Part shown: positions 25,685 through 34,408 of the stretch, in pieces
How the letters are laid out: every line of letters begins with the position of its first letter
Position numbering within the stretch: position 1 is the first letter of the stretch
From: Velamenicoccus sp964471325
GTDB lineage: Bacteria > Omnitrophota > Gorgyraeia > Velamenicoccales > Velamenicoccaceae
Direction: 5' to 3'
Length of the DNA: 64,000 nt
Assembly (NCBI GenBank): GCA_964471325.1
Contig: CAYYFL010000007.1
Coordinates: 1-64,000 of the forward strand
Program-made: the position numbers and the translations under genes
Notes under the pieces: generated by a model
What the model was told of the DNA's origin: nothing
The model's database searches: none
The model's input: only the letters and a program-made list of their open reading frames with translations

Positions 25685-26254
25685 TTATTGGGGCGTTTTG
25701 GGTTCCTGGCCCGTGGCGTTATATTGATTGAACGAGTATATTTCCTGGGCGGGTTTTCTGTTCTTTTCGCGCAGCGTCTCATCCGAGTAGCCCAAAGAGA
25801 TGAGGCAGACGATTTTTTTGGCGCGCGGCACACGCAGGACCCTTGCGGCCTGTCTTTCGTCGAACCATCCGATCCAGCAAGTGGCCAGACCTGATTCGGC
25901 GGCCTGCAGGACAAAATGTTCTACAGCGATCCCTATATCCATCAGCCAATAGGGCGTGCCGCGCAAAGAGCCTATCACACGGGTCAGGAACCCGGCCTTC
26001 TCCGTGACGACGGCGATGATCACGGGTGCTTCTTTGGCGAAACGGTTCATCGCATAAGGGCCGCTCAGGGACGCCTGACATAATGCGTCTTTCATGGCCG
26101 GTTCGTCTACGACAATGAAATGCCACGGCTGGGAATTACAGGCGCTCGGCGCCAGACGCGCGGCTTCCAGGCAGTCGAGGATGATCTGCCGAGGGACGCT
26201 TTTGGGCAGGTAAGACCGGCAACTCTGGCGATGTTTGGCGAGTTCGATAAACAT
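25685..26254 (-). CDS. Nitroreductase family flavoprotein
   Basis: A 189-residue FMN-binding nitroreductase-like protein. ATG at 26254 (MFIELAKHRQSCRSYLPKSV) gives the usual N-terminus; the longer frame reads antisense through the zinc-ribbon gene. Landmarks are ARLAPSACNSQPWHFIVV, the middle DIGIAVEHFVLQAAESGLATCWIGWF and the final CLISLGYSDE. Substrate is not evident. Confidence 0.88.
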   Translation of the reverse strand: MFIELAKHRQSCRSYLPKSVPRQIILDCLEAARLAPSACNSQPWHFIVVDEPAMKDALCQASLSGPYAMNRFAKEAPVIIAVVTEKAGFLTRVIGSLRGTPYWLMDIGIAVEHFVLQAAESGLATCWIGWFDERQAARVLRVPRAKKIVCLISLGYSDETLREKNRKPAQEIYSFNQYNATGQEPKTPQ

Positions 26255-26265
26255 AAGATCGGTTT

Positions 26266-26457
26266 CTATATTATTTGCAGGAGGATGAAAGCCGCGATGA
26301 TGATGGCAAGGACGATCAGGGCTGCGTATTTCCATTTTCCGGCCTTGATCCGCCCCAGGAACCCGGATCCTCGCCGCAGAGACGACCCGCAATAAAGACA
26401 CAAAAGAGCGTCGTCATCCTGGATCCATCTGCCGCAGTGGGGGCAACCGGGGGACAT
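26266..26457 (-). CDS. Small zinc-ribbon membrane protein
   Basis: A 63-residue protein. Two CxxC pairs (CPHCG at residue 5, CLYCG at residue 20) make a zinc ribbon; a C-terminal hydrophobic helix (YAALIVLAIIIAAFILLQII) ends the protein. Tail-anchored zinc-ribbon proteins of this size are frequent and uncharacterised. It starts 11 bases before the nitroreductase gene. Confidence 0.75.
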   Translation of the reverse strand: MSPGCPHCGRWIQDDDALLCLYCGSSLRRGSGFLGRIKAGKWKYAALIVLAIIIAAFILLQII

Positions 26458-26519
26458 GAAAAGATTGTATCACAAATGCGTTCTTAAGAGAAGAACAGGA
26501 ATTTGGAAGGATCGGCCGT

Positions 26520-26855
26520 TTACGAATGGGCGTTTTGAGGCGCTTCGCAGAGGTCTATTTTTAAGGTATGGCAGAAGGTGACGAAAAAGCACTTCCCGTT
26601 GGCGATGCAATAAATGCCGCCTTTCATGCGGATGTGGAACTTTTCCGTCTTTTCGCCGGTGTCCCTGTATTTGAGGACATAGATTTCCGGCTTTTCGTTC
26701 GTGTAGTTTTCCTGGGCAGGGACTTCTTTGATGATGTAGATGAGATATTTGTGGATCTTTGTGAGAATACCGTCTTCATTAAAGGTCTCAGAGGCCCACA
26801 GGACCCTTTTTCTCTTGTCTATTGAAGTGAGGTTTTTGAAGACCATGTCTCTCAT
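26520..26855 (-). CDS. Conserved-looking hypothetical protein
   Basis: A 111-residue protein starting MRDMVFKNLTSIDKRKRVLW with an AAAGGA site 5-10 bases upstream. It is rich in beta-forming stretches (KYLIYIIKEV, EIYVLKYRDTGEKTEKFHIRMKG, GKCFFVTFCHTLKIDL). No signal peptide or membrane helix is seen and no family is recognised. Confidence 0.6.
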   Translation of the reverse strand: MRDMVFKNLTSIDKRKRVLWASETFNEDGILTKIHKYLIYIIKEVPAQENYTNEKPEIYVLKYRDTGEKTEKFHIRMKGGIYCIANGKCFFVTFCHTLKIDLCEAPQNAHS

Positions 26856-26936
26856 GGGATCCTTTCGCGCTATCCGCGTCCCTCCCTGCCCCATATAAAA
26901 AACGAGCCGAGCTGCCTTTCTTTTTGCCTTTTTTAC

Positions 26937-26977
26937 TTACGGCAACCCGGCAAATGCTTTGAAGCTGGGTATCGTAA
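26937..26977 (-). repeat. REP-like hairpin
   Basis: TTACG-AT-ACCC (minus strand) can pair with GGGT-TGC-CGTAA across an 18-base loop, giving a bulged stem like those of REP sequences mobilised by RAYT transposases. No transposase is in the window. Confidence 0.45.
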
Positions 26978-27036
26978 CTGTCTCCAGTATCTTGCATTAA
27001 AAATATGACACAGAAAAAAAGTGAAAACAATGGCTG

Positions 27037-27063
27037 GGAAGGCCTTCCGGGAAAGCGCTTTCC
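27037..27063. repeat. Two adjacent perfect palindromes
   Basis: GGAAGGCCTTCC (27037-27048) is followed by GGAAAGCGCTTTCC (27050-27063). They occupy the 27 bases of an otherwise gene-free 270-base spacer upstream of the 111-residue hypothetical gene. Confidence 0.55.
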
Positions 27064-27124
27064 TGTAAAGCCTGGCAAAGAAAAGAGATAGGGTATTTTT
27101 TAGGAAGGGACGAAGGAGACGCCG

Positions 27125-27790
27125 CTATTTAAAAATCTTTTTAAGCAGCGAAGCAGTATTGAAACGGGATTCTTTTTTTTGTAACAGCCTGGAGATATTA
27201 GCCTTATGACGGACAAGCGAGAAGATGCCGAGAACAACGAGGAAGACTTCGATGCTGACAGGAAGCTGAAGGCTAAGCCCGACCAAGGGAAGCACTGCTG
27301 AACAGATAACGGACGCCAGGGAGACAAAACCTGTCGCCAGGAAGATGGCGATCCATAATCCTGTGATAAAGAGGACAAGAATAAAAAATCTATCGATCAG
27401 TATAGAAAATGCAATCAGTACCCCAAGGCTTGTCGCCACCCCCTTCCCTCCTTTAAAACCAAGAAAGATTGTCCAGTTGTGGCCGGAGACGGCGCAGACG
27501 GCAGACAGGCAGAGATAAAAGGGTAACGAAATGCCGGCCTGCGGTATCGCCTGCGGCGTAAAAAAAGCGTAACGCGACAAAAGCACAGAGACCGTTCCTT
27601 TAAGGACATCGATGATCAGAACGGCGATCCCCGCGCCTTTGCCGAGGACGCGGAAGGCGTTTGTGGCACCGAGGTTGCCCGAGCCGTGTCGGCGCAGGTC
27701 GATCCCTTTTAAAAGACGGCCGAAGAGATAGGCCGTCGGGATGGCCCCTAAAAAGTAACTAACCAGAAGTCCGAGTAGTGGTTTTAGCAT
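27125..27790 (-). CDS. plsY: Glycerol-3-phosphate acyltransferase PlsY
   Basis: A 221-residue integral membrane protein that acylates glycerol-3-phosphate from acyl-phosphate, the first step in phospholipid synthesis. Signatures are AIPTAYLFGRLLKGIDLRRHGSGNLGATNAFRVLGK near the N-terminus, GHNWTIFLGFKGGKGVATSLG in the middle and LVRHKANISRLL at the end. It overlaps the end of pgsA by about 30 bases, linking two phospholipid genes. Confidence 0.95.
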   Translation of the reverse strand: MLKPLLGLLVSYFLGAIPTAYLFGRLLKGIDLRRHGSGNLGATNAFRVLGKGAGIAVLIIDVLKGTVSVLLSRYAFFTPQAIPQAGISLPFYLCLSAVCAVSGHNWTIFLGFKGGKGVATSLGVLIAFSILIDRFFILVLFITGLWIAIFLATGFVSLASVICSAVLPLVGLSLQLPVSIEVFLVVLGIFSLVRHKANISRLLQKKESRFNTASLLKKIFK

Positions 27791-28349
27791 GTGTTGAGCC
27801 ATATTCAGCGTTCAGGATGTTGATCCCTTTTCGGGCATAGTCGATCCCGGAGATGCATGTAAAGACGGCGGCCAGTTCCCAGACGACCCACGCCTTCGGG
27901 TATTCCAGGATGACCGCAATGACGGTGGCCATTTGGAAGAAGGTCGTGAGTTTGCCCCACCAGGTCGGCGTGATCTGTGTGTTTTTTTGGGTGGCCAGCA
28001 AGATCGCGCTGCCCACAAGGATGATGATATCGCGGCTGATCACGATCAACAGAAACCACAAGGGCAGCGTAACCATCAGATACGTTTTACTTGTGCGATA
28101 AAGAAAGATAAACGCCGTCAACAAAAGAGCTTTATCTGCCAAAGGATCGAGGATGGCGCCCGCCTGTGTTTTTTGCCTCCGGCGGCGGGCGATATAACCG
28201 TCGACGACATCGGAAACGATGGCCAAAAGGAAGATGGCCAACGCCAGGTATCGGAGATAATCTTTGGCCGGCGTGTAAAAAACAAGGCAGGCCACAAAGA
28301 ACGGCACAGAGATAATCCGGAACAGTGTGATTTTATTGGCAAAATTCAT
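27759..28349 (-). CDS. pgsA: Phosphatidylglycerophosphate synthase
   Basis: A 196-residue CDP-alcohol phosphatidyltransferase. The metal-binding motif D-G-x2-A-R-x8-G-x3-D-x3-D is seen as DVVDGYIARRRRQKTQAGAILDPLADK near residue 47, starting after ANKITLFRIISVPFF. Five to six membrane helices. It makes the precursor of phosphatidylglycerol and cardiolipin. Confidence 0.94.
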   Translation of the reverse strand: MNFANKITLFRIISVPFFVACLVFYTPAKDYLRYLALAIFLLAIVSDVVDGYIARRRRQKTQAGAILDPLADKALLLTAFIFLYRTSKTYLMVTLPLWFLLIVISRDIIILVGSAILLATQKNTQITPTWWGKLTTFFQMATVIAVILEYPKAWVVWELAAVFTCISGIDYARKGINILNAEYGSTHAKTTTRTSG

Positions 28350-28378
28350 GCGATATCCCTGCTTTCCGGAGCGGGGTA

Positions 28379-28963
28379 TTATTTTAAGATCCTGATCCGG
28401 TTTGGCGGCCAGTAGATAAGGAATGCCTTGCCGATCAGGTATTTGTCGTTGAGATAGCCCCAGTAGCGGGAATCTTTGGATGAAGCGCTGTTGTCCCCCA
28501 GCGCGAAATAGTTGTCTTGCGGCACGCGCAGGATTTCTCTCTCGCGTCCGTAAGGGCCGCGGTTATAATAATAGATCCGGTTGAAAGGATCGGTCTTGAG
28601 GGCTTCGTCATTCAGGTAGATCTGGCCGTTGCGTATTTCGATGGAATCGCCGGGCCTGCCCACGCACCGTTTGATAAAATCCCTCATGGGCTCTTCAGGA
28701 TAATTGAAGACGATGATGTCTCCGGTTTCAGGAGAATGGAATTTGGCGATCCTCTTGTAGGTGAACGGGAGCCTCAGGCCGTAAGCGTAACGCAGGACAA
28801 GGATCCTGTCGCCGGGGATCAGGGTGGGTTCCATTGAGCCGGTGGGTATCTTGAATGGCTGGACCACGAACGTCCGGATGATCAGGGCCAGGATGACCGC
28901 CGTGACAATGGTTTCAAAAAATTCTTTAAGCCACGCTTTTTGCGTATCGTTTAATTTAAGCAT
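28379..28963 (-). CDS. lepB: Signal peptidase I
   Basis: A 194-residue membrane serine protease that removes signal peptides. The start at 28963 (MLKLNDTQKAWLKEF) precedes one membrane helix (about residues 15-33). The catalytic Ser is in PTGSMEPTLIPGD, the catalytic Lys in RDFIKRCVGRPGD, and the conserved GDNSASSKDSRYWG box near residue 155. Gram-positive-like short form. It follows lepA with a 14-base gap. Confidence 0.95.
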   Translation of the reverse strand: MLKLNDTQKAWLKEFFETIVTAVILALIIRTFVVQPFKIPTGSMEPTLIPGDRILVLRYAYGLRLPFTYKRIAKFHSPETGDIIVFNYPEEPMRDFIKRCVGRPGDSIEIRNGQIYLNDEALKTDPFNRIYYYNRGPYGREREILRVPQDNYFALGDNSASSKDSRYWGYLNDKYLIGKAFLIYWPPNRIRILK

Positions 28964-28977
28964 AGGGCCTCGCTTTT

Positions 28978-30774
28978 TTAGATTTTCAGGGCTGCCAGAA
29001 AAGCCTCCTGCGGGATCTCGACGCTGCCCACCTGCTTGAGGCGTTTTTTCCCTTCTTTTTGTTTTTCCCAAAGTTTGCGTTTACGCGTGATGTCGCCGCC
29101 GTAACATTTCGCCGTAACATTCTTGCCGACAGGCCTGATTTTTTCTGATGCCAGGATCGTTCCGCCGATGGCGGCCTGAAGGTTGATGAGGTAAAGTTGA
29201 CGGGGGATCAGTTCACGCAATTTTTCCACCAGGAGCCTGCCTTTGGCCTGGGCCTTGTCCTTATGGATCAGGCAGGAAAAGGCGTCGCAAATTTTTCCAT
29301 TGATCAGAATATCGAGCTTGACGAGCTTGGTCGGGTTGTAGCCGTCGAATTCATAATCCAGCGATCCATACCCGCGGGTCACGGATTTGATTTTGTCGTA
29401 AAAGTCCACGATGACCTCTGCCAGCGGCATGCGGTAGATGACCTTGACCCTCTCTTCACCCAGATAGTCATTGGCGAGGAATTCTCCGCGGCGCTGTTTG
29501 GCCAGCTCGCAGACTTCCTCGATGGCATTTGTCGGCACGATCATGAAGGCGCGCACAAACGGTTCTTCGGCCAATTTGATCTGGACTGGATCCGGGAGCT
29601 TGGCCGGGTTATCCACCTCCATGACTTCATCGTCCCGCGTGGTGATGCGATACACGACGTTGGGTGTGGTCAAAACGAGGTTCAGGTTATATTCGCGCTC
29701 CAGCCTTTCCTGGACGATTTCCATGTGGAGGAGCCCCAGGAATCCGCATCGGAAACCGTAACCGAAAGACTGTGACGTTTCGGTCTCGTACACAAAAGAA
29801 GAGTCGTTAAGGCCCAGTTTTTCCATGGCCACCTTGAGCTCGGCGAAATCTTTGGCGTTGACGGGATAAATGCCGCAGAAGACCATCGGCTTGACTTTTT
29901 TGTATCCCGGCAGCGGTTGCTGGGCCGGATGGTCGGCGAGCGTGATGGTGTCACCGATCAGGATTTCTTTCGGGTCTCGGATGTTGGCCGTGATGTATCC
30001 GACCTCGCCGCAGTGCAGCGCTTTTGTGGATGTCATCTGGGGCCTGAAGACGCCGATTTCTTCGACCGTGCAGACCTTGTTTGCCTGCATCATGCGGATG
30101 GTATCGCCCAGTGCCAGCTTGCCGTTAAAGAGGCGTCCATAGATAACGACCCCTTTGTAGGTGTCGAAAGAAGAATCGAAGATCAGGGTTTCGAGAGGGT
30201 TGTTGCCGTCGCCGCTCGGTGCGGGGATCGTTTGGACCACCCGCTCCAGGATTTCTTTGATGCCGATCCCTTCTTTGGCGGAAGCCAGAAGGATGTCGTC
30301 TTTTTCGAGCCTGAGGATGTCCGTGATCTGTTCCTTGACGCGGTCGATGTCGATGCCGGCGATGTCGATCTTGTTGATGACGGGGATGATCTTCAAGTTG
30401 TGCTCTCGGGCCAAAAAGAAATTGGCGACTGTCTGGGCCTCGATCCCCTGAGAGGCGTCTACCAGCAACAAGGCCCCTTCGCAGGCCGCCAGCGATTTGG
30501 ATACTTCATAGGTAAAGTCGACATGTCCGGGCGTGTCGATGAGGTTGAGCGTATAGGTGTGACCGTCGTCAGCTTTATAATTGATCGTCACTGCCGACGC
30601 CTTGATCGTGATGCCTCTCTCCTGTTCGATCTCCATGTCATCGAGGAGCTGGGCATGAAAATGGCGTTTGTCGATAGCGCCGACATATTCGAGGATGCGG
30701 TCGGCCAGCGTCGATTTGCCGTGGTCGATATGGGCGATGATGGAAAAGTTTCTGACGTGTTCCCGTGGATTCAT
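28978..30774 (-). CDS. lepA: Elongation factor 4 (LepA)
   Basis: A 598-residue translational GTPase. G motifs are AHIDHGKSTLAD (G1), DTPGHVDF (G3) and INKIDI (G4), with G2 in ERGITIKAS. The C-terminal LepA-specific domain is recognisable from VDVLINGKICDAFS-like LVKLDILINGKICD and KCYGGDITRKRKLWEKQKEGKKRLK. Normal length. It follows cmk with one base between frames. Confidence 0.97.
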   Translation of the reverse strand: MNPREHVRNFSIIAHIDHGKSTLADRILEYVGAIDKRHFHAQLLDDMEIEQERGITIKASAVTINYKADDGHTYTLNLIDTPGHVDFTYEVSKSLAACEGALLLVDASQGIEAQTVANFFLAREHNLKIIPVINKIDIAGIDIDRVKEQITDILRLEKDDILLASAKEGIGIKEILERVVQTIPAPSGDGNNPLETLIFDSSFDTYKGVVIYGRLFNGKLALGDTIRMMQANKVCTVEEIGVFRPQMTSTKALHCGEVGYITANIRDPKEILIGDTITLADHPAQQPLPGYKKVKPMVFCGIYPVNAKDFAELKVAMEKLGLNDSSFVYETETSQSFGYGFRCGFLGLLHMEIVQERLEREYNLNLVLTTPNVVYRITTRDDEVMEVDNPAKLPDPVQIKLAEEPFVRAFMIVPTNAIEEVCELAKQRRGEFLANDYLGEERVKVIYRMPLAEVIVDFYDKIKSVTRGYGSLDYEFDGYNPTKLVKLDILINGKICDAFSCLIHKDKAQAKGRLLVEKLRELIPRQLYLINLQAAIGGTILASEKIRPVGKNVTAKCYGGDITRKRKLWEKQKEGKKRLKQVGSVEIPQEAFLAALKI

Positions 30775-30775
30775 A

Positions 30776-31450
30776 TCAGCGATTGATTTCTGCGATGACG
30801 GCCGCAACGACCTCGTCGATCGTCATTCGTGTCGTATCGATGTAGACCGCATCCGGCGTCCGTCTAAGGGGGGCGCAGGCGCGGGTCGAATCGATGCGGT
30901 CCCTTGTTTCGATGTCGTTCTGCACGCCCTGTTGTTCCACCGGAATATTTTTTTCTTTCATTTCAAGATAACGCCTTCTGACGCGTTCCTCGCAGGCGGC
31001 GTCCAGAAAAAATTTTTTATAGGCGTCGGGAAAGACGACGGTCCCGATGTCCCGGCCTTCCAGGATCGCGCGCCTGCCTTTCGCCAGACTTCTCTGCAGC
31101 CCCACCATGATTTCCCGCACTTCTTTGATTTTGGCGATGGCGGAAACGTGCTCGGTGATTTCCGGTCTGCGGATGTCCTGGGATACGTCGCGTCCGTCAA
31201 GGTCCACCCGCAGTGTCCCTTCCTTAGGATCATAGGAAAGATCGATGCGGGTACGCCGCGCCAGGGCGATGACGGCCGGCGTATCGTTCGGATCGACGGT
31301 TTCCTGCCGTGCTTTCAGGGCCAGCGCCCTATACATGGCCCCGGTGTCGATGTAGAACAGGCCAAGTTTACGCGCGACGGCGCGGGCCACGGTGCTTTTT
31401 CCCGAGCCGGCGGGGCCATCTATCGCTACAATGGGTTTGAGGTCTGTCAT
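30776..31450 (-). CDS. cmk: Cytidylate kinase
   Basis: A 224-residue NMP kinase. P-loop IDGPAGSGKSTVARAVARKLG, the YIDTGAMYRALAL box, the RDIGTVVFPDAYKKFFLDA segment and the late ARACAPLRRTPDAVYIDTT are all present. It phosphorylates CMP and dCMP. It sits between tyrA and lepA in one packed transcript. Confidence 0.96.
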   Translation of the reverse strand: MTDLKPIVAIDGPAGSGKSTVARAVARKLGLFYIDTGAMYRALALKARQETVDPNDTPAVIALARRTRIDLSYDPKEGTLRVDLDGRDVSQDIRRPEITEHVSAIAKIKEVREIMVGLQRSLAKGRRAILEGRDIGTVVFPDAYKKFFLDAACEERVRRRYLEMKEKNIPVEQQGVQNDIETRDRIDSTRACAPLRRTPDAVYIDTTRMTIDEVVAAVIAEINR

Positions 31451-31455
31451 TATTT

Positions 31456-32289
31456 TTACGAAAGGATCCGTCGGCGCTTATTGCGGCTGCAGACGAGGAA
31501 TTTCTTGAGTGTTTTTCTGTTTTTCGCAGCGACGGCGCTCTTGAGGCGTTTCAGCGATTGTTCGAAGGCGTCGAGGGATTTGAGGACATTGATCCGATTG
31601 GACAGGAGGATGTCGCTCCAGACTTCCGGATGAGAGAGGGCGATGCGCGTGGTGTCTTTCAGGCCGCCGGCAGCGAATCGTTCACAATGGTCCGGCATGA
31701 CGGCGGCAAGCGCAAAAGCAACCGCATGCGGCAAGTGGCTCGTGAACGCCAGGGCGGTATCGTGTTTTAGGGCCGAGAGGGTGACGACACGGCTGCCCAG
31801 GGTTTGCCAGAACCGGCAGATGGTACGCACACGGCTGCGCGGTGCTTGGTCTGGAGTGACGATACAGATAGAGCCCTTAAAGAGGTCGGGCCGGCTGTAC
31901 GATACCCCGCTTTGTTCCGAACCCGCCAGGGGGTGACTGCCGACAAAATTCAATCCTTTGGCTGCCCGGATGATTTCGGCTTTTGTGCTGCCGACGTCCG
32001 TGATGAGGGGTTTAGTCATTCCCAGCCGTTTGAGCGCGCCGAGCTTGGTCTTGATGTCTTCGACGGGTGAGCATAGAATGATGAGGTCGCTGTGTTCGAC
32101 GGCTGCGGCGAAGCGGTTTGTCCCTGTATCGATCGCCCCGTATCGTTTGGCCTGTGCTATTTTTTTATGGTTGCGGAAATAACCGCAGACCTCTTTGCTG
32201 AGATTAAGTCTTTTGACGGCCATGCCGATCGAGCCGCCCAGAAGGCCGACCCCCACGATCGTTATTTTCCTGAATAAAGGTCTACGCAT
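31456..32289 (-). CDS. tyrA: Prephenate dehydrogenase
   Basis: A 277-residue NAD(P)-dependent enzyme leading to tyrosine. The Rossmann motif ITIVGVGLLGGSIGMAVKR begins near residue 9. DVGSTKAEIIRAAKG, the catalytic His in FVGSHPLAGSEQSGV and the LPHAVAFALAAV segment follow. The C-terminus has no ACT domain. It shares one base with the aroF stop region (start at 32289). Confidence 0.93.
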   Translation of the reverse strand: MRRPLFRKITIVGVGLLGGSIGMAVKRLNLSKEVCGYFRNHKKIAQAKRYGAIDTGTNRFAAAVEHSDLIILCSPVEDIKTKLGALKRLGMTKPLITDVGSTKAEIIRAAKGLNFVGSHPLAGSEQSGVSYSRPDLFKGSICIVTPDQAPRSRVRTICRFWQTLGSRVVTLSALKHDTALAFTSHLPHAVAFALAAVMPDHCERFAAGGLKDTTRIALSHPEVWSDILLSNRINVLKSLDAFEQSLKRLKSAVAAKNRKTLKKFLVCSRNKRRRILS

Positions 32290-33305
32290 CAGATTTCTCT
32301 GTGGATCGCCAGTGCGATCTTTTCCAGGTTTTGTATGAGCGTGGTCAACTTTTCAGGGAGGAGCGATTGCGCTCCGTCTGAAAGGGCTTCTTCGGGTTTT
32401 GTGTGGGCCTCGATGATAAGGCCGTCCGCCCCGGCGGCAACGGCGGCGCAGGACAGGGGTGCGACCAGATTCCATTTGCCCGCGGCGTGACTCGGGTCGG
32501 CGATGATAGGCAGATGCGAAAGTTGTTTGACAACGGGAATGGCGCTGACGTCGAAGGTGTTGCGCGTCGCATCTTCGAAAGTCCTGATGCCCCGTTCGCA
32601 GAGGATGACGTTATGGTTGCCTTCGGCCATGATGTATTCCGCCGACATGAGGAGTTCCTTGACGGTATTCGCCAGGCCTCTTTTGAGCAGGATGGGCTTG
32701 CGGGTCAGGCCGACTTCTTTGAGGAGCGTGAAGTTTTGCATATTGCGCGCACCGATTTGAAGGATGTCGGCATATTGCGCGACCGTCCCGACGTCGCGTA
32801 CGTCCATGACCTCGGTGACCGTCGGCATATTCAGCTTTTTGCTGACGCGCGAGAGGATCTTGAGGCCTTCCAGACCCATGCCTTGGAAGGCATAGGGAGA
32901 TGTTCTCGGTTTGTAGGCACCGCCGCGCAAGACGGATGCGCCGGCAAATTTGACCTCTTCCCCTATTTCCACGAGCAAGTCCTCATTTTCGATGGCGCAG
33001 GGGCCGGCGAAAATGATGATTTTTTTGGCGCCGATCTTCAGGTGTTCTCCGATAGGGATGACGGAACTTTCTTTTTTGAATTCCCGCGAAACAAGCTTGT
33101 AGGGCGCCAAAATAGGGATGACGTTCTCAACGCCGTGAAAAGCCTCCAGAGGGATGGCCCTGAGGGCATCTTCGGGGCCGATCAATCCGATGATCGTCCT
33201 CTCGGTGCCTTTGGAGATATGGGGTTTGAGCCCCAGCTTGTCGGCGCGGTCCAGGATATGGTCGATATCTTCTTTTTTGGCGTCTGGCCGCAAAACGATA
33301 ATCAT
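32289..33305 (-). CDS. aroF: DAHP synthase with N-terminal ferredoxin-like domain
   Basis: A 338-residue type I-beta DAHP synthase, first step of the shikimate pathway. Residues 1-70 form the regulatory ferredoxin-like domain (MIIVLRPDAKKEDIDHILDR), seen in Thermotoga where it mediates Tyr/Phe feedback. The catalytic barrel has FAGPCAIEN, RGGAYKPRTSPY, IGARNMQNF, PILLKRGLANT and the ADPSHAAG and EAHTKPEEALSDG motifs. Confidence 0.95.
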   Translation of the reverse strand: MIIVLRPDAKKEDIDHILDRADKLGLKPHISKGTERTIIGLIGPEDALRAIPLEAFHGVENVIPILAPYKLVSREFKKESSVIPIGEHLKIGAKKIIIFAGPCAIENEDLLVEIGEEVKFAGASVLRGGAYKPRTSPYAFQGMGLEGLKILSRVSKKLNMPTVTEVMDVRDVGTVAQYADILQIGARNMQNFTLLKEVGLTRKPILLKRGLANTVKELLMSAEYIMAEGNHNVILCERGIRTFEDATRNTFDVSAIPVVKQLSHLPIIADPSHAAGKWNLVAPLSCAAVAAGADGLIIEAHTKPEEALSDGAQSLLPEKLTTLIQNLEKIALAIHREI

Positions 33306-34402
33306 CTAGAGTCCTCCTTGATAATGCCTCTGAGTGCGCGGATCAATTTTATGTTCTCCCGTCTTGTCCCGATGGTGATGCGGGAATAGTTGTCGAGATT
33401 GTATTGGCTCATTTCGCGGATGATGACGCCTTTCTTGAGCAGTTTTCCAAAGAGGCTTCTGGCATCCATGCCGGTGCGCACAAAAATAAAATTTGCCGCG
33501 CTTTTTTTGAACCAGACGCCGAGATCTGTCAACGCCTTCTCCATGAATTTCATTTCTTGGGCGACAAGAGTCGTACTTTTGCGCACGAATGCCTTGTCGT
33601 CCAGGGCGGCGCATGCCGCGGCCTGGGCCGCGGAATTGACGTTGAACGGCTGGCGGATGCGCTCCGCTGCGGCGACGAATTCCTCGTCGGCGATCATATA
33701 ACCGACGCGCAGCCCCGCCAGGCCGTAGATCTTGGAGAAGGTCCTGAGGATTGCGATATTCTTGCGTCCCAGAAGCTCGAGGGTGTTGGGAAAATCTTCC
33801 TTTTGCGCATATTCGACATAGGCCTCGTCGAAGACGACCAGAATCCCTTGAGGGATCCTGTCAAGAAATTCAAGCACTTGGCGGGCCGTGACGTATGTCC
33901 CCGTCGGATTGTTGGGATTGGCGATAAAAACGGCTTTTGTTTTCGGAGTTATGCGACCGGCCATCGCCTCCAGATCGAAGGTGAAATCCTTGAGGGGTGC
34001 GCTGATTACTTTGAACCCGTTGATGGAGCCGCTGATCTTGTATTCGACGAAAGTGACGTCTGCCGTGATGATCTCGGCATCCGGGGCCTTGATGGTTTTC
34101 AGGATGACGTCGATAAGTTCGTCCGAACCGTTGCCAAATAGAAGGTTGCCTTCCTTGATGCCTAAGATCCGTGCCAGCTTGCGTTTGAGATAGTAGCAGC
34201 TTCCTTCCGGATAACGGTTCAGGGATGGCAGCGCTTTTTTGGCGGCAGCGATGGCCCGTGGCGAAGGCCCCAGGGCGTTCTCGTTGGACGCCAGCTTTGT
34301 GACGTCGGCAATGCCGAGCTCCCGCTTGACTTCCTCGATGGGTTTGCCCGGCTTATAAGCGTCGATATTATCGATATCCTTGCGTATGAGTTCCATTTTC
34401 AT
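33302..34402 (-). CDS. hisC: HisC-type aminotransferase (aromatic operon)
   Basis: A 366-residue PLP aminotransferase of the histidinol-phosphate class. It has KLASNENALGPSPRA, the NPNNPTGTYV loop, DEAYVEYAQ and the PLP-lysine motif RTFSKIYGLAGLRVGY. Being between pheA and aroF/tyrA, with no his genes near, it may transaminate phenylpyruvate, hydroxyphenylpyruvate or prephenate. A role in histidine synthesis cannot be excluded. Confidence 0.9.
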   Translation of the reverse strand: MKMELIRKDIDNIDAYKPGKPIEEVKRELGIADVTKLASNENALGPSPRAIAAAKKALPSLNRYPEGSCYYLKRKLARILGIKEGNLLFGNGSDELIDVILKTIKAPDAEIITADVTFVEYKISGSINGFKVISAPLKDFTFDLEAMAGRITPKTKAVFIANPNNPTGTYVTARQVLEFLDRIPQGILVVFDEAYVEYAQKEDFPNTLELLGRKNIAILRTFSKIYGLAGLRVGYMIADEEFVAAAERIRQPFNVNSAAQAAACAALDDKAFVRKSTTLVAQEMKFMEKALTDLGVWFKKSAANFIFVRTGMDARSLFGKLLKKGVIIREMSQYNLDNYSRITIGTRRENIKLIRALRGIIKEDSR

Positions 34403-34408
34403 TTTTTG

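Noticed and set aside
26930..26985. Possible c-di-GMP-I (GEMM) riboswitch
   Set aside because: The GCCGGGTTGCCG end resembles the GEMM 3' part, but the second helix and the 5' half are missing.
26788..27078. 96-codon minus frame through a repeat spacer
   Set aside because: Starts in a palindrome, crosses the REP-like hairpin and overlaps the better supported 111-residue gene.
32403..33389. 328-codon plus-strand open frame
   Set aside because: Antisense to aroF; no recognisable motif or ribosome site.
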